Shown: piece after piece, positions 5,879-13,521 of the stretch
How positions within the stretch are numbered: position 1 is the stretch's first letter
Layout of the letters: every line of letters starts with the position of its first letter
Assembly: GCA_900547585.1 (NCBI GenBank)
Contig: URHD01000017.1
Location: forward strand, 1-29,257
Length of the DNA stretch: 29,257 bases
Origin: an uncultured bacterium
Lineage (GTDB): Bacteria > Cyanobacteriota > Vampirovibrionia > Gastranaerophilales > Gastranaerophilaceae
Direction: 5' to 3'
The notes under the pieces: generated by a model
Databases searched by the model: none
Told to the model about the DNA's origin: nothing
What the model saw: only the letters and a program-made list of their open reading frames with translations
Program-made: the position numbers and the translations under genes

Positions 5879-7999
5879 CTACTTGTTGCAAGCTGAGCAA
5901 GTGTGGTTTCCGAAAGCAACGGAGATGTGCTCTCTGGGGTTAACCTGAGCGACTTTGTTGCCTTTGGGGTCAACAACGTAAGCAACTTCGTCCATTGTTG
6001 TCTGGAAAAGACCTGCTGTGCCTGACAGAGCTGTTCTTGCTGTGTCGATAGGAGCTTTAACGATTGTTTTCACACCGTCAAAGAGGCTTCTGCCGGCAGC
6101 AGGGAGCTGTCCTTGCAGAGTTTGTCCGAAGACAAGCCCTGTATCATCGCCGACGCGTTCAACAGCATTGCCGAGAGCCATTACAGCACCACCAACCGTT
6201 CTTGCTGTTGTGCCAACGATGCTGCCTGCCCATGTGAACGGAGCTTCGATGATTCTTGCAAATACGTTCGGTTTTTTAGCCTTTTCAACCTGAGCGGTCA
6301 ATACTTGCTGCGGCAAATCAGCCACACAGCTTCCGTTTTTGATTTTTTCAAAGGAAAGCTTGATTGCGCCACCACAGTTGTTGGACGGTCTTTGAACTTC
6401 GGTTACTTTACCGTAAACAGTAGATCCGGCCGGGAAGTTTTGACCGTTAATGCAGCATGCTTCGCAGGTTTTAGCTGAGAATACCTGATTAACGTTAGCG
6501 TGTTTGGCGTTGATTTCGTCGTTGAATTTCAGTTTCAATGTAGGAAGCTGAACGACTTCGTCCTGAGCCATAAATGCAGCACCACCTGTGCATCCGCAGT
6601 CAGCAGAAGCTACGTCTTTGTTCGAATAGCCCATAGAAATTCTTACCTGTTCGAGCATATTTGCTACGTCAGCACGGCTTGCGTCTTTGTAAGCCTGAAT
6701 TTCGTTCGGGTTAGGAGCATCTTTAAGTGCGCCTGTTTCGATTGTTTTAGCAACAGGGATTTTTGCCCATTCCGGAACTTTGTTTCCGTCGCAGAATTTG
6801 CTGAGGATTTGTTCAGCTTTGCAGTTGTCCATTTCGCAAGGAATACCTTTTGCGAGAGTTGCCATAGCTTCTGCTCTGGAAACAGGCTCATTCGGCTTGA
6901 AAGTGTTGTTCGGATATCCTGCCATGATTCCGTTTGAGGTAGCTACGTTAATAGCCTGGTTTGCCCAGTGAGATTTGGGTACATCTTTGAACACTTTTGC
7001 AGGGCAGGATTCTTGTGAACGGAGGTTAAATCCGTTTACAACCATGCTGGCGAGTTCTGCACGTGAAACAGGCAGATTCGGCTTGAATGTTCTGTCAGGA
7101 TAGCCTGCAACAACTTTGTTTTCAGCGAGTTTGTTGATTTCGCAGTTAGCCCAGTATCCGGTAGGAACATCATCGAAAGAGCTTGCTAAAGGTGCAGGAG
7201 CTGCAGCACCGGTAATAGGTGCATTGTAAGGAACAATTGTTCTGTTGATTACATCTGTGCAGGAGCAAGTGGACATTTCGATTCCGCAAGGTTCGGGAGT
7301 TCCGCAAGAAGCGCATCCCGGGTCAACGGGCGCTGAGCAGCCGCAAGAAGGTACAACAGGAGCTGCACATCCGGTAATAGATTCAAGCGAAGGGCCCAAA
7401 ACCGGCATAGTCATCGGAACAGCCGCTCCGGTAACACCGCCACCGCAGGGGCATCCGCATTCAGGAGCCGCAGCAACAGGTACACCCGGTGTCGGGCAGA
7501 GGCTGCATCCGCATCCAAGCCCTTCGCCGATAATTACGTTGTTTTCAGTAGTACCTACGCGCTGGCTGTCAGAATAAATTGACGCAGGATATGCGTAAGT
7601 CTGTTTTGATTCGTATTTGCCGTCGCATTTGGGCAATACGGTAGCTGAAATTGACGGTGCGGGTTCGCAGCAGGGCTCCGGTTCGCAACAAGGATCGCAT
7701 CCGCAGGGCGCAGCAGCACCTGTACATCCGCAAGGATCAGGTTCACAGCAGGGTGCGGGTTCACATCCGCAAACAGGGGCAGCCGGCTGGCAGCCGCAGT
7801 CGCATTTGGGTAAATTGCAAGTCGGGCAGACTGCATTGTCCGGTGTTACGTCGGCCTGGCAGCCTGAAATCGGACAAGCAGCAAGTCTTGCCATATCTAT
7901 TGCGGAAATATCGACATTACTTGCAATCCCCGAATTAATTGTGCTCGCCATAAGCCCGATTGTTAAGGCTGTTGCAAGCGTTAGTTTGTTAATTGTCAT
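5879..7999 (-). CDS. Secreted cysteine-rich SLH-domain protein
   Basis: A 706-aa exported surface protein. The start is set by AAGGAGGG six bases before the ATG at 7999; an in-frame upstream ATG at 8044 would sit before this site. Order: signal peptide about 1-27 (LATALTIGLMAS...GIAS); a proline- and cysteine-rich region about 40-255 with more than 30 Cys, many as CGC or CCEPxPC; SLH domain 1 about 275-320 (FDDVPTGYWA...GYPDRTFKPN); SLH 2 about 337-382; a degenerate SLH 3 about 396-457; a C-terminal domain about 485-706 with further Cys and NFPAGSTVYGKV. SLH domains normally bind cell-wall-linked polymers, so the protein is likely wall-anchored. The Cys region is low-complexity and matches no family I can name. 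It is monocistronic. Confidence 0.85.
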   Translation of the reverse strand: MTINKLTLATALTIGLMASTINSGIASNVDISAIDMARLAACPISGCQADVTPDNAVCPTCNLPKCDCGCQPAAPVCGCEPAPCCEPDPCGCTGAAAPCGCDPCCEPEPCCEPAPSISATVLPKCDGKYESKQTYAYPASIYSDSQRVGTTENNVIIGEGLGCGCSLCPTPGVPVAAAPECGCPCGGGVTGAAVPMTMPVLGPSLESITGCAAPVVPSCGCSAPVDPGCASCGTPEPCGIEMSTCSCTDVINRTIVPYNAPITGAAAPAPLASSFDDVPTGYWANCEINKLAENKVVAGYPDRTFKPNLPVSRAELASMVVNGFNLRSQESCPAKVFKDVPKSHWANQAINVATSNGIMAGYPNNTFKPNEPVSRAEAMATLAKGIPCEMDNCKAEQILSKFCDGNKVPEWAKIPVAKTIETGALKDAPNPNEIQAYKDASRADVANMLEQVRISMGYSNKDVASADCGCTGGAAFMAQDEVVQLPTLKLKFNDEINAKHANVNQVFSAKTCEACCINGQNFPAGSTVYGKVTEVQRPSNNCGGAIKLSFEKIKNGSCVADLPQQVLTAQVEKAKKPNVFARIIEAPFTWAGSIVGTTARTVGGAVMALGNAVERVGDDTGLVFGQTLQGQLPAAGRSLFDGVKTIVKAPIDTARTALSGTAGLFQTTMDEVAYVVDPKGNKVAQVNPREHISVAFGNHTCSACNK

Positions 8000-8027
8000 C
8001 TTTCCCTCCTTAATAAGCAAATTTTGG

Positions 8028-8051
8028 ATTAGATTTGTCCTCAAATCTAAT
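8028..8051. promoter_or_regulatory. Hairpin in the SLH gene leader
   Basis: A perfect 10-bp inverted repeat, ATTAGATTTG/CAAATCTAAT with a four-base loop, lies about 30 bases before the SLH start codon and upstream of its ribosome binding site. It could be a stabilising 5' leader hairpin or a dimeric repressor's operator. Confidence 0.45.
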
Positions 8052-8175
8052 TTACGATAATTAACATCTTATGTTGCATTATTACGGTGAAAACTACTAA
8101 AAAACATTACCAGAAACGGTTACCTTAACGGGCTATTTGAGTTTTTGAATTTACTCTAAAAATGGTGTTGGTTTG

Positions 8176-8203
8176 TTGACCTAAATTTGAAAAATGGTAA
8201 AAT
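8176..8203 (+). promoter_or_regulatory. Promoter of the small membrane-protein pair
   Basis: TTGACC (8176-8181) and TAAAAT (8198-8203), spacing 16. The -10 box ends six bases before the ATG at 8210, which places transcription start at or next to the A of the start codon (leaderless mRNA). Confidence 0.6.
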
Positions 8204-8209
8204 AGTAAA

Positions 8210-8449
8210 ATGAGCAAAAGCAAAAAAGATGCAAAACTTAGTGTTCTAATCGCTGACCAGAGCCAGTTATGGGGCTCCATATTTATTGCAGGCGGCGGTG
8301 GACTTACAATATTTTTAAACTACCACACAATTACAGCTAAAATAATAGCCTTTGCCGGATTATTGTTGTGCGTATGCTGCATAAATGCTTTTGCTATCAA
8401 AAGACAGAGTATAACCAAATTAATCAATGAATTTGATAAGGAGGAATAA
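8210..8449 (+). CDS. Small two-helix membrane protein
   Basis: A 79-aa protein of unknown function. It has a basic, cytoplasmic-looking N-terminus (MSKSKKDAK), two hydrophobic segments at about 22-39 and 42-61, and a charged end (KLINEFDKEE). This is a helical-hairpin membrane protein by eye. The start codon lies immediately behind a promoter and has no ribosome binding site, consistent with a leaderless message. Its last codons contain AAGGAGG, which is the ribosome binding site of the overlapping next gene, so the two are translationally coupled. Holin-like, toxin-like or accessory-subunit roles are all possible; nothing in sequence chooses among them. Confidence 0.65.
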   Translation: MSKSKKDAKLSVLIADQSQLWGSIFIAGGGGLTIFLNYHTITAKIIAFAGLLLCVCCINAFAIKRQSITKLINEFDKEE

Positions 8450-8553
8450 TGGATTTCTTTTCTGTTTTATTTCTTATTTTGACAATAGGCACAATTATTT
8501 TCGGAATATACAAGTATTACAAAACAGACAATTTCTTTTCTGAAAAAAAATAA
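8449..8553 (+). CDS. 34-aa single-helix membrane microprotein
   Basis: Its ATG overlaps the stop of the previous gene by one base (TAATG). AAGGAGG (8438-8444) stands four bases before the start. The 34-aa product starts MDFFSVLFLILTIG, has one hydrophobic helix of about 18 residues (to FGIYKYY), and ends in a short polar tail (FFSEKK). The excellent ribosome binding site and coupling make this a real gene despite its size. It likely forms a complex with the two-helix protein encoded just upstream. A bidirectional terminator follows 11 bases later. Function is unknown. Confidence 0.6.
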   Translation: MDFFSVLFLILTIGTIIFGIYKYYKTDNFFSEKK

Positions 8554-8563
8554 ATTTGCATAA

Positions 8564-8594
8564 AAAAGATGGGATGATTTTCATCCCATCTTTT
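8564..8594. terminator. Bidirectional terminator
   Basis: A perfect 14-bp stem, AAAAGATGGGATGA/TCATCCCATCTTTT, with a three-base loop. It lies between the converging membrane microprotein gene (+) and the 66-aa gene (-), with A and T tracts suited to ending transcription both ways. Confidence 0.85.
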
Positions 8595-8609
8595 ACTTTT
8601 TATAAAAAA

Positions 8610-8810
8610 CTAAGATTTTTTCGCGCTTTTAACGAACTGGTCAACAGCTTGCGGCTGTGCGGCGAACATGCATGCTGTTTCGTATTTTTTTTGAAGAACA
8701 GCGATTTCTTTTTCGTATTGTGCGGGAGTTTTGGGTTTTGACTGCTCCGCTTTTCCGAATCTCAAAGGCTGGCATGGATGAATTCCGTTTGTAACTGCAC
8801 CTAAACGCAT
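8610..8810 (-). CDS. Small hypothetical protein
   Basis: A 66-aa protein I do not recognise, starting MRLGAVTNGIHPCQPLRF. It has two Cys (one in each half), a central charged helix (YEKEIAVLQKKYETA) and a basic tail (KSAKKS). No signal peptide or membrane span is visible. AAGGA lies eight bases before the ATG, and a good promoter lies between it and murG, so it is expressed as its own short unit, ended by the terminator at 8564-8594. It follows the cell-wall cluster but need not share its role. Confidence 0.65.
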   Translation of the reverse strand: MRLGAVTNGIHPCQPLRFGKAEQSKPKTPAQYEKEIAVLQKKYETACMFAAQPQAVDQFVKSAKKS

Positions 8811-8846
8811 TTTCTTATCCTTTCAAAAATACTTTCCCTTAATTTC

Positions 8847-8874
8847 ATTATATCACTTTATATGATTGTTTCAA
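8847..8874 (-). promoter_or_regulatory. Promoter of the 66-aa gene
   Basis: On the minus strand TTGAAA (8869-8874) and TATAAT (8847-8852), spacing 16, located 37 bases before the start codon at 8810. This gives the gene transcription independent of murG. Confidence 0.65.
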
Positions 8875-8878
8875 TCCC

Positions 8879-10006
8879 TTAACAATTTATAATATTAAGA
8901 ATTTCTGTCGTAATTTCCCTTGTTGCATAAGGCTTTGCAAGGGATTTTGCTTTTTCTTGTAAAAGAGTAATTTCAGTCGGGCTATTAAACAAATCTCTTA
9001 AAATTTTATAAAGATTTGCACTGTTGCAATCCCTATCCTCAAGATAAATCGCAGCGTGGTATTTTTCCATCTCGCGGGCGTTTTTTCGCTGATGATCGGC
9101 AGCTGCATAAGGATAAGGCACAAGAATCGAAGCCGCTCCCGCCGCGCACAGCTCGGAAATACTTAAAGACCCCGCCCTTGTAAAGGCAATATCAGCAGCA
9201 ATCAGCGGCGTAAACATCCTGTCAAAATACGGACGCAGAATGTAGTTGTTGTTCTCTTTGTAGGCGGGATAAACCTTTTCCAGCATTTCAACGGTTCCGT
9301 CGTAATTCTTTTTACCGGTCTGGTGGATAATCTGGATATCAAATTCTTTAAAAAGGTCTTCCAGCGTGTAAACCAGCGCCTTATTAAGCGTTTTCGCCCC
9401 CTGAGAACCGCCCATGACAAGAAGAGTGGGCTTGTTGAGAAGATTCAGCTCCTCTCTGGCGGTGATTTTGTCGATTTGTGAAAATTCTTTCCTTATCGGG
9501 TTGCCAAAACATACTGCTTTTCGGGTATTTACGCAGTTTTTTGACCCCTCGAAAGCAAGAGAAACGAATTTTGCAAAAGGCGCAACAGTTTTTGAAACAA
9601 TCCCCGGTGCAGCGTCGCAATCATGGGTTGCAAAAGGGGTTTTTGTTAAAACTGAGGCAAAAAGTGCCGGTGCGCTGACATATCCGCCCGTTCCGAAAAC
9701 CATATCGGGCTTGTATTTAAAAATATAGCCAATGGCCCGTGCTGTGGCGATAAAAAGCTTCCACATCCATTTAAAAACGCAAAAATCCGCTCTGCGCGGC
9801 ATCCCTGAAATATCAACCTCAAGAAAATCAAGCCCCTCTTTTTGCGCAATTTCTTTTTCAAGGTTTTTGGGGTTGCCCACGTAATATATTTTACAGCCGG
9901 CTTCGCGCAGGGCGTTTGCAACAGCGATTGCCGGATAAATATGCCCTCCGGTGCCGCCGCCTGTGATAAAAACGGTTTTTTGACGGTTAGATTCGCTCAT
10001 TTCCAT
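8879..10006 (-). CDS. murG: Lipid II synthase MurG
   Basis: MurG adds GlcNAc from UDP-GlcNAc to lipid I on the inner face of the membrane, giving lipid II. Seen: the N-terminal glycine-rich loop GGGTGGH at 16-22, a second glycine-rich loop MGGSQGAKTLN at about 196-206, and the UDP-GlcNAc-binding segment SISELCAAGAASILVPYP at about 276-293. At 375 aa the length is normal. The start overlaps the end of ftsW by 20 bases (14 if Met3 is used), so the genes are translationally coupled. It is last of the murF-mraY-murD-ftsW-murG run; murC, murB and ftsZ, often next in other genomes, do not follow here. Confidence 0.95.
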   Translation of the reverse strand: MEMSESNRQKTVFITGGGTGGHIYPAIAVANALREAGCKIYYVGNPKNLEKEIAQKEGLDFLEVDISGMPRRADFCVFKWMWKLFIATARAIGYIFKYKPDMVFGTGGYVSAPALFASVLTKTPFATHDCDAAPGIVSKTVAPFAKFVSLAFEGSKNCVNTRKAVCFGNPIRKEFSQIDKITAREELNLLNKPTLLVMGGSQGAKTLNKALVYTLEDLFKEFDIQIIHQTGKKNYDGTVEMLEKVYPAYKENNNYILRPYFDRMFTPLIAADIAFTRAGSLSISELCAAGAASILVPYPYAAADHQRKNAREMEKYHAAIYLEDRDCNSANLYKILRDLFNSPTEITLLQEKAKSLAKPYATREITTEILNIINC

Positions 10007-11174
10007 ATACCTTAATCTTTTTTATTCGTTTTTTTGAAATATTCAAAAGAATTCCGACCATGCACATCGACACAATCAGCGAAGTTCCGCCATAGCTGAT
10101 GAAAGGAAGCGGCACGCCGGTTGCCGGAATGAGCGAGCTGGAAACGCTCATGTTTATGAAAGCCTGAAATCCTATTGAAAGCGTAATCCCTATTGCCATA
10201 AGCTTTCCGAACATATCACCCGCACGCGAGGAGATAATTATCCCCCTGTGGATGAATGTCCAGAAGAGTCCGATTATGAAAAAACAGCCCAAAAAGCCCA
10301 GTTCTTCGGCAATTACCGCAAAAATAAAGTCAGTATGCCCCTCGGGAAGCCATGCGAGCTTTTGTTTCGAACTTCCGTAGCCCACACCCCAAAAACCACC
10401 TGCAGCAAACGCCAGAAGCGACTGGATGATGTTATATCCCGCGCCGTACGGGTCGGATTGGGGGTTCAGCCAGATTTGGATACGCTGCATCTGGTATCCA
10501 TGGAGCAGTTTTTGTCCGAAAAGCAAAATTCCGGCAAACGCAGTCCCGATACCCGCAAGCGCAAAGGTTATCATCTGTTTTATCGAGCCGGAAACGCTCA
10601 AATACATTACCATTGAAATTATCAAAAGCAAAATAACCATACTGAGGTTCGGCTGCTTATAAACAAGAAAAACCATCAGCAAAATAGGCATAAAATAGCG
10701 CATAATTTTGGAACTGCTGAAAATCCGCCCGTCGCGGTAAAATGCGTTCGACAAAAGCATAATAACCGCCAATTTCGTCATCTCGGACGGCTGAAACTGA
10801 ATCGGCCCGAGCATTATCCATCGTTTTGCACCGTTTACGATTACACCGAGCGGCGTAAAGTCAACCAGAGCAAGCATTATGATAACAAACCATGCAAATG
10901 GCACTGCCCAGTCTTTGAGTTTTTTATAATCCAACTTCATGAAATATTTCATGCCGAAAATACCGACAATCATATACGCAAACTGTTTTAGCGCAAAAGA
11001 AGCCGGATTTGTGCCTTCTTCCATGCATTTTGGCGCGCCGGCGCTGAATATTGCCATCAATCCGATAACAACAAGAAAAGCAACCACGATAATCAGCGTC
11101 TTGTCAGGCGGCGACAGGACGTAATCAGGCGGAACTATGTATCTTTTAGACTGTCTGTTGCTTTGATAAGGCAT
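9987..11174 (-). CDS. ftsW: Lipid II polymerase / SEDS protein FtsW
   Basis: A SEDS-family integral membrane glycosyltransferase that polymerises lipid II at the division site with a partner transpeptidase. Seen: about ten hydrophobic segments and the family signatures PEGHTDFIFAV and LPFISYGGTS near the C-terminus. RodA belongs to the same family; the position between murD and murG favours FtsW. I take Met at 11174 as start (395 aa). The longer option at 11204 adds ten residues and would overlap murD by 59 bases instead of 29; neither has a good ribosome binding site. The N-terminal cytoplasmic tail is basic (NRQSKRY). It is embedded in the cell-wall operon. Confidence 0.92.
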   Translation of the reverse strand: MPYQSNRQSKRYIVPPDYVLSPPDKTLIIVVAFLVVIGLMAIFSAGAPKCMEEGTNPASFALKQFAYMIVGIFGMKYFMKLDYKKLKDWAVPFAWFVIIMLALVDFTPLGVIVNGAKRWIMLGPIQFQPSEMTKLAVIMLLSNAFYRDGRIFSSSKIMRYFMPILLMVFLVYKQPNLSMVILLLIISMVMYLSVSGSIKQMITFALAGIGTAFAGILLFGQKLLHGYQMQRIQIWLNPQSDPYGAGYNIIQSLLAFAAGGFWGVGYGSSKQKLAWLPEGHTDFIFAVIAEELGFLGCFFIIGLFWTFIHRGIIISSRAGDMFGKLMAIGITLSIGFQAFINMSVSSSLIPATGVPLPFISYGGTSLIVSMCMVGILLNISKKRIKKIKVYGNERI

Positions 11175-12507
11175 ATTCCTTGAAAACCTTTCCCCGTTCC
11201 TCATATCCCGAGAACATATCGAAACTTGCGCATGCAGGCGAGAGCAAAATCACCTGATTCGGCAGAGAAAACGCGATATCAACAGCATTTTCAAAGCTAT
11301 CCGCCCTGTGAATGCGATTGAAACCGTTTTTTCTAAATTCTGTTTCAAAACGGTCGGCTGCCTCGCCGAGAAGTACAACATCGTTCACTGTTTCTTTCAT
11401 TACATTGGACATTTCGGTCAAATCCGTATTTTTATCGCGTCCTCCTGCAATCAAAGTTACGGTTTTTCCCCCAAAAGATTTCAGCGCAAATATTGAAGCC
11501 TCCGGATTTGTGGCTTTTGAGTCGTTATAGACCAGTTTTCCGTTGATTTCACCGCTAAATTCGCATCTGTGCTCGGGCGGAGCAAAATTTCTTATTGCGT
11601 TTGCGATATTTTCATTGCTTATTCCGATGATTTTCGCACAAATCACAGACGCCATGACGTTCTGGTAGTTGTGGTTTCCGACGAGTTGAATTTCGTTTAA
11701 ATCAATGATTTTTTCGTCACTTCCTGCTGCTCTTTTGAAGAAAATCGCATTTTCTTTTATGTAAGAACAATTTTTCTCCATTTCTTTGCCGAAAAAGAAC
11801 TTTTCTCCGGAATAATTTTGACCGAACTCAAAAACCCTTTCATCCAGCGCACTAAAAACAGCAAAAGCAGGTCTTTTTTCAGGTGCAAAGAGTTTAGCTT
11901 TCGCTTTGAAATAATTTTCAAGCCCGCCATGCCAATCAATGTGGTCAGGCGTAAAATTCATCCACACAGCGATTTGCGGACGAAATCCATTGCTTGTTTC
12001 AATCTGAAAAGAGCTCATTTCGCAAACAAAATAGTCATTTTTCCCGTCCAGCAGCGAGCAGGGCGGAATTCCTATGTTTCCGCAAGCAGGCGCTTTCAAT
12101 TCTGTTTCTAAAATTGCAGAAGTGAGCATTGTGGTGGTTGTTTTGCCGTTTGTGCCGGTGATTGCGACAAAAGGCGTGTCAGTTTCAAGGTAAGCAAGCT
12201 CAACTTCGCTTATCACAGGGATATTTTTCTCTTTCAGCCGTTGAAAAATCTCAGAATGCGGCGGAATTCCGGGGCTTATGACCGCGGTGTAGGCTCCGTC
12301 GAGAAATTCCTCGCTGTGAGCGCCGAATTCGGTTTTTATCCCGAGTTTTTCGAGTTCAGCAGCTGTTTCTTTCATTTTTTCATCAGCTTCTTTTTTTTCG
12401 GTTATAAAACATTCCGCTCCCTTTGCGGCAAGGTATTTTGCCGCCGCGGTTCCGCTTTTTGAAAGCCCTAATATTAAAACTTTTTTATCAAACCATTTTC
12501 TTTTCAT
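11146..12507 (-). CDS. murD: UDP-MurNAc-L-Ala:D-Glu ligase
   Basis: MurD adds D-glutamate to UDP-MurNAc-L-alanine with ATP in the cytoplasm. Seen: an N-terminal Rossmann-like domain (KKVLILGLSKSGTAAAKYL), the ATP loop GTNGKT at 118-123, the Mur central-domain NFTPDHIDWH, and the C-terminal NDSKATNPEAS and AGGRDKN motifs typical of MurD rather than MurC/E/F. Length (453 aa) is normal. It begins 48 bases after mraY and overlaps the start of ftsW. The mraY-murD-ftsW-murG order is classical, which supports the assignment. Confidence 0.95.
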   Translation of the reverse strand: MKRKWFDKKVLILGLSKSGTAAAKYLAAKGAECFITEKKEADEKMKETAAELEKLGIKTEFGAHSEEFLDGAYTAVISPGIPPHSEIFQRLKEKNIPVISEVELAYLETDTPFVAITGTNGKTTTTMLTSAILETELKAPACGNIGIPPCSLLDGKNDYFVCEMSSFQIETSNGFRPQIAVWMNFTPDHIDWHGGLENYFKAKAKLFAPEKRPAFAVFSALDERVFEFGQNYSGEKFFFGKEMEKNCSYIKENAIFFKRAAGSDEKIIDLNEIQLVGNHNYQNVMASVICAKIIGISNENIANAIRNFAPPEHRCEFSGEINGKLVYNDSKATNPEASIFALKSFGGKTVTLIAGGRDKNTDLTEMSNVMKETVNDVVLLGEAADRFETEFRKNGFNRIHRADSFENAVDIAFSLPNQVILLSPACASFDMFSGYEERGKVFKEYALSKQQTV

Positions 12508-12555
12508 TTATTGCCTCTAAATCTACCGAATTCTTTGATTTTTCATACTTTTTGA

Positions 12556-13521
12556 TTAACCGTTCAAATGCCAGAACAAAAGCACCGCACCGGAACAAAA
12601 TATGAATGTAATCAAGGAAAACACGAACACAATTTTCTTTTCGCTCCATCCGCAAAGCTCAAAATGATGATGAATCGGCGACATTTTGAAAATTCTTTTG
12701 CCGGTTAACTTATAGCTTGTTACCTGGAGAATAACAGAAAGTGTTTCGCACAAAAATACGATTCCGATGGGGATTAACCACAGTTCAAACTTGCCCATAA
12801 CAGCAATTGTGCCAAGAACACCGCCCAGAGCGAGCGAACCCGTGTCGCCCATAAAAACTTTTGCCGGATATTTGTTAAAATAAAGGAATCCGAGGCAGGC
12901 TCCCGCGATTGCCGCGCAGATTATCGCCAAATCGATGTTTCCCATAATCAAATTTATAAAAACAAGCGCCATAAGCGAAATAACCATGTTAGACGCCGCA
13001 AGCCCGTCCAGACCGTCTGTTAGATTTACCGCATTAGAAACGCCTGTGATAATGAATATCCCGAAAAGCGGGTAAAACCAGCCGAGATTAAATGTGTAAT
13101 CGCCGAAAGTGATGAAAGTTCTGCCGCTTATCGTCACAAAAAGCACCGGAAGTATCGCAATCGCAATCTGCAAAAACAGTTTTCCGCGTGCCGAAAGCCC
13201 TTTGTTCTGGTGTTTTTCGATTTTTTGGATATCATCCTGCATTCCTGCGAACATATAGAAAACAAAGGTTATCAGCAGCAAAAAAGCGCCCGTAGAAGTT
13301 TTTTCCGCCATAAATAGTGCCACAACCGCGGCAATCAACGAGGAAAGCACAATAAAAAAGCCACCGGTTGTAGGTGTTCCGCTTTTTTCCTTGTGGCGGT
13401 CGGGCGCTTCGTCCAGAATGTACTGGCTCATTGTTTTTTTCTTCAAAAAATCTATATACGCAACGCCCAGAAGCAGTGAAAGTACAAATGCTATCAAAGC
13501 CGCGACGGGAACTAAAATCAT
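12556..13521 (-). CDS. mraY: Phospho-MurNAc-pentapeptide translocase
   Basis: MraY transfers phospho-MurNAc-pentapeptide from UDP to undecaprenyl phosphate, making lipid I in the membrane. Seen: about ten membrane segments; the DD pair at 96-97 in GMQDD; NLTDGLDG at 166-173; MGDTGS at 224-229; and MSPIHHHFELCGWSE with HHH at 284-286. These are the known Mg2+ and substrate motifs, separating it from WecA-type relatives. At 321 aa it is near full length, like short Firmicute and cyanobacterial forms. Its ATG shares a base with the murF stop (TAATG), implying translational coupling. Confidence 0.96.
   Translation of the reverse strand: MILVPVAALIAFVLSLLLGVAYIDFLKKKTMSQYILDEAPDRHKEKSGTPTTGGFFIVLSSLIAAVVALFMAEKTSTGAFLLLITFVFYMFAGMQDDIQKIEKHQNKGLSARGKLFLQIAIAILPVLFVTISGRTFITFGDYTFNLGWFYPLFGIFIITGVSNAVNLTDGLDGLAASNMVISLMALVFINLIMGNIDLAIICAAIAGACLGFLYFNKYPAKVFMGDTGSLALGGVLGTIAVMGKFELWLIPIGIVFLCETLSVILQVTSYKLTGKRIFKMSPIHHHFELCGWSEKKIVFVFSLITFIFCSGAVLLFWHLNG

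Noticed and set aside
7245..7938. Several open frames on the plus strand opposite the SLH protein
   Set aside because: They arise from the repetitive Cys/Pro codons of the real gene; their products are low-complexity shadows without signals.
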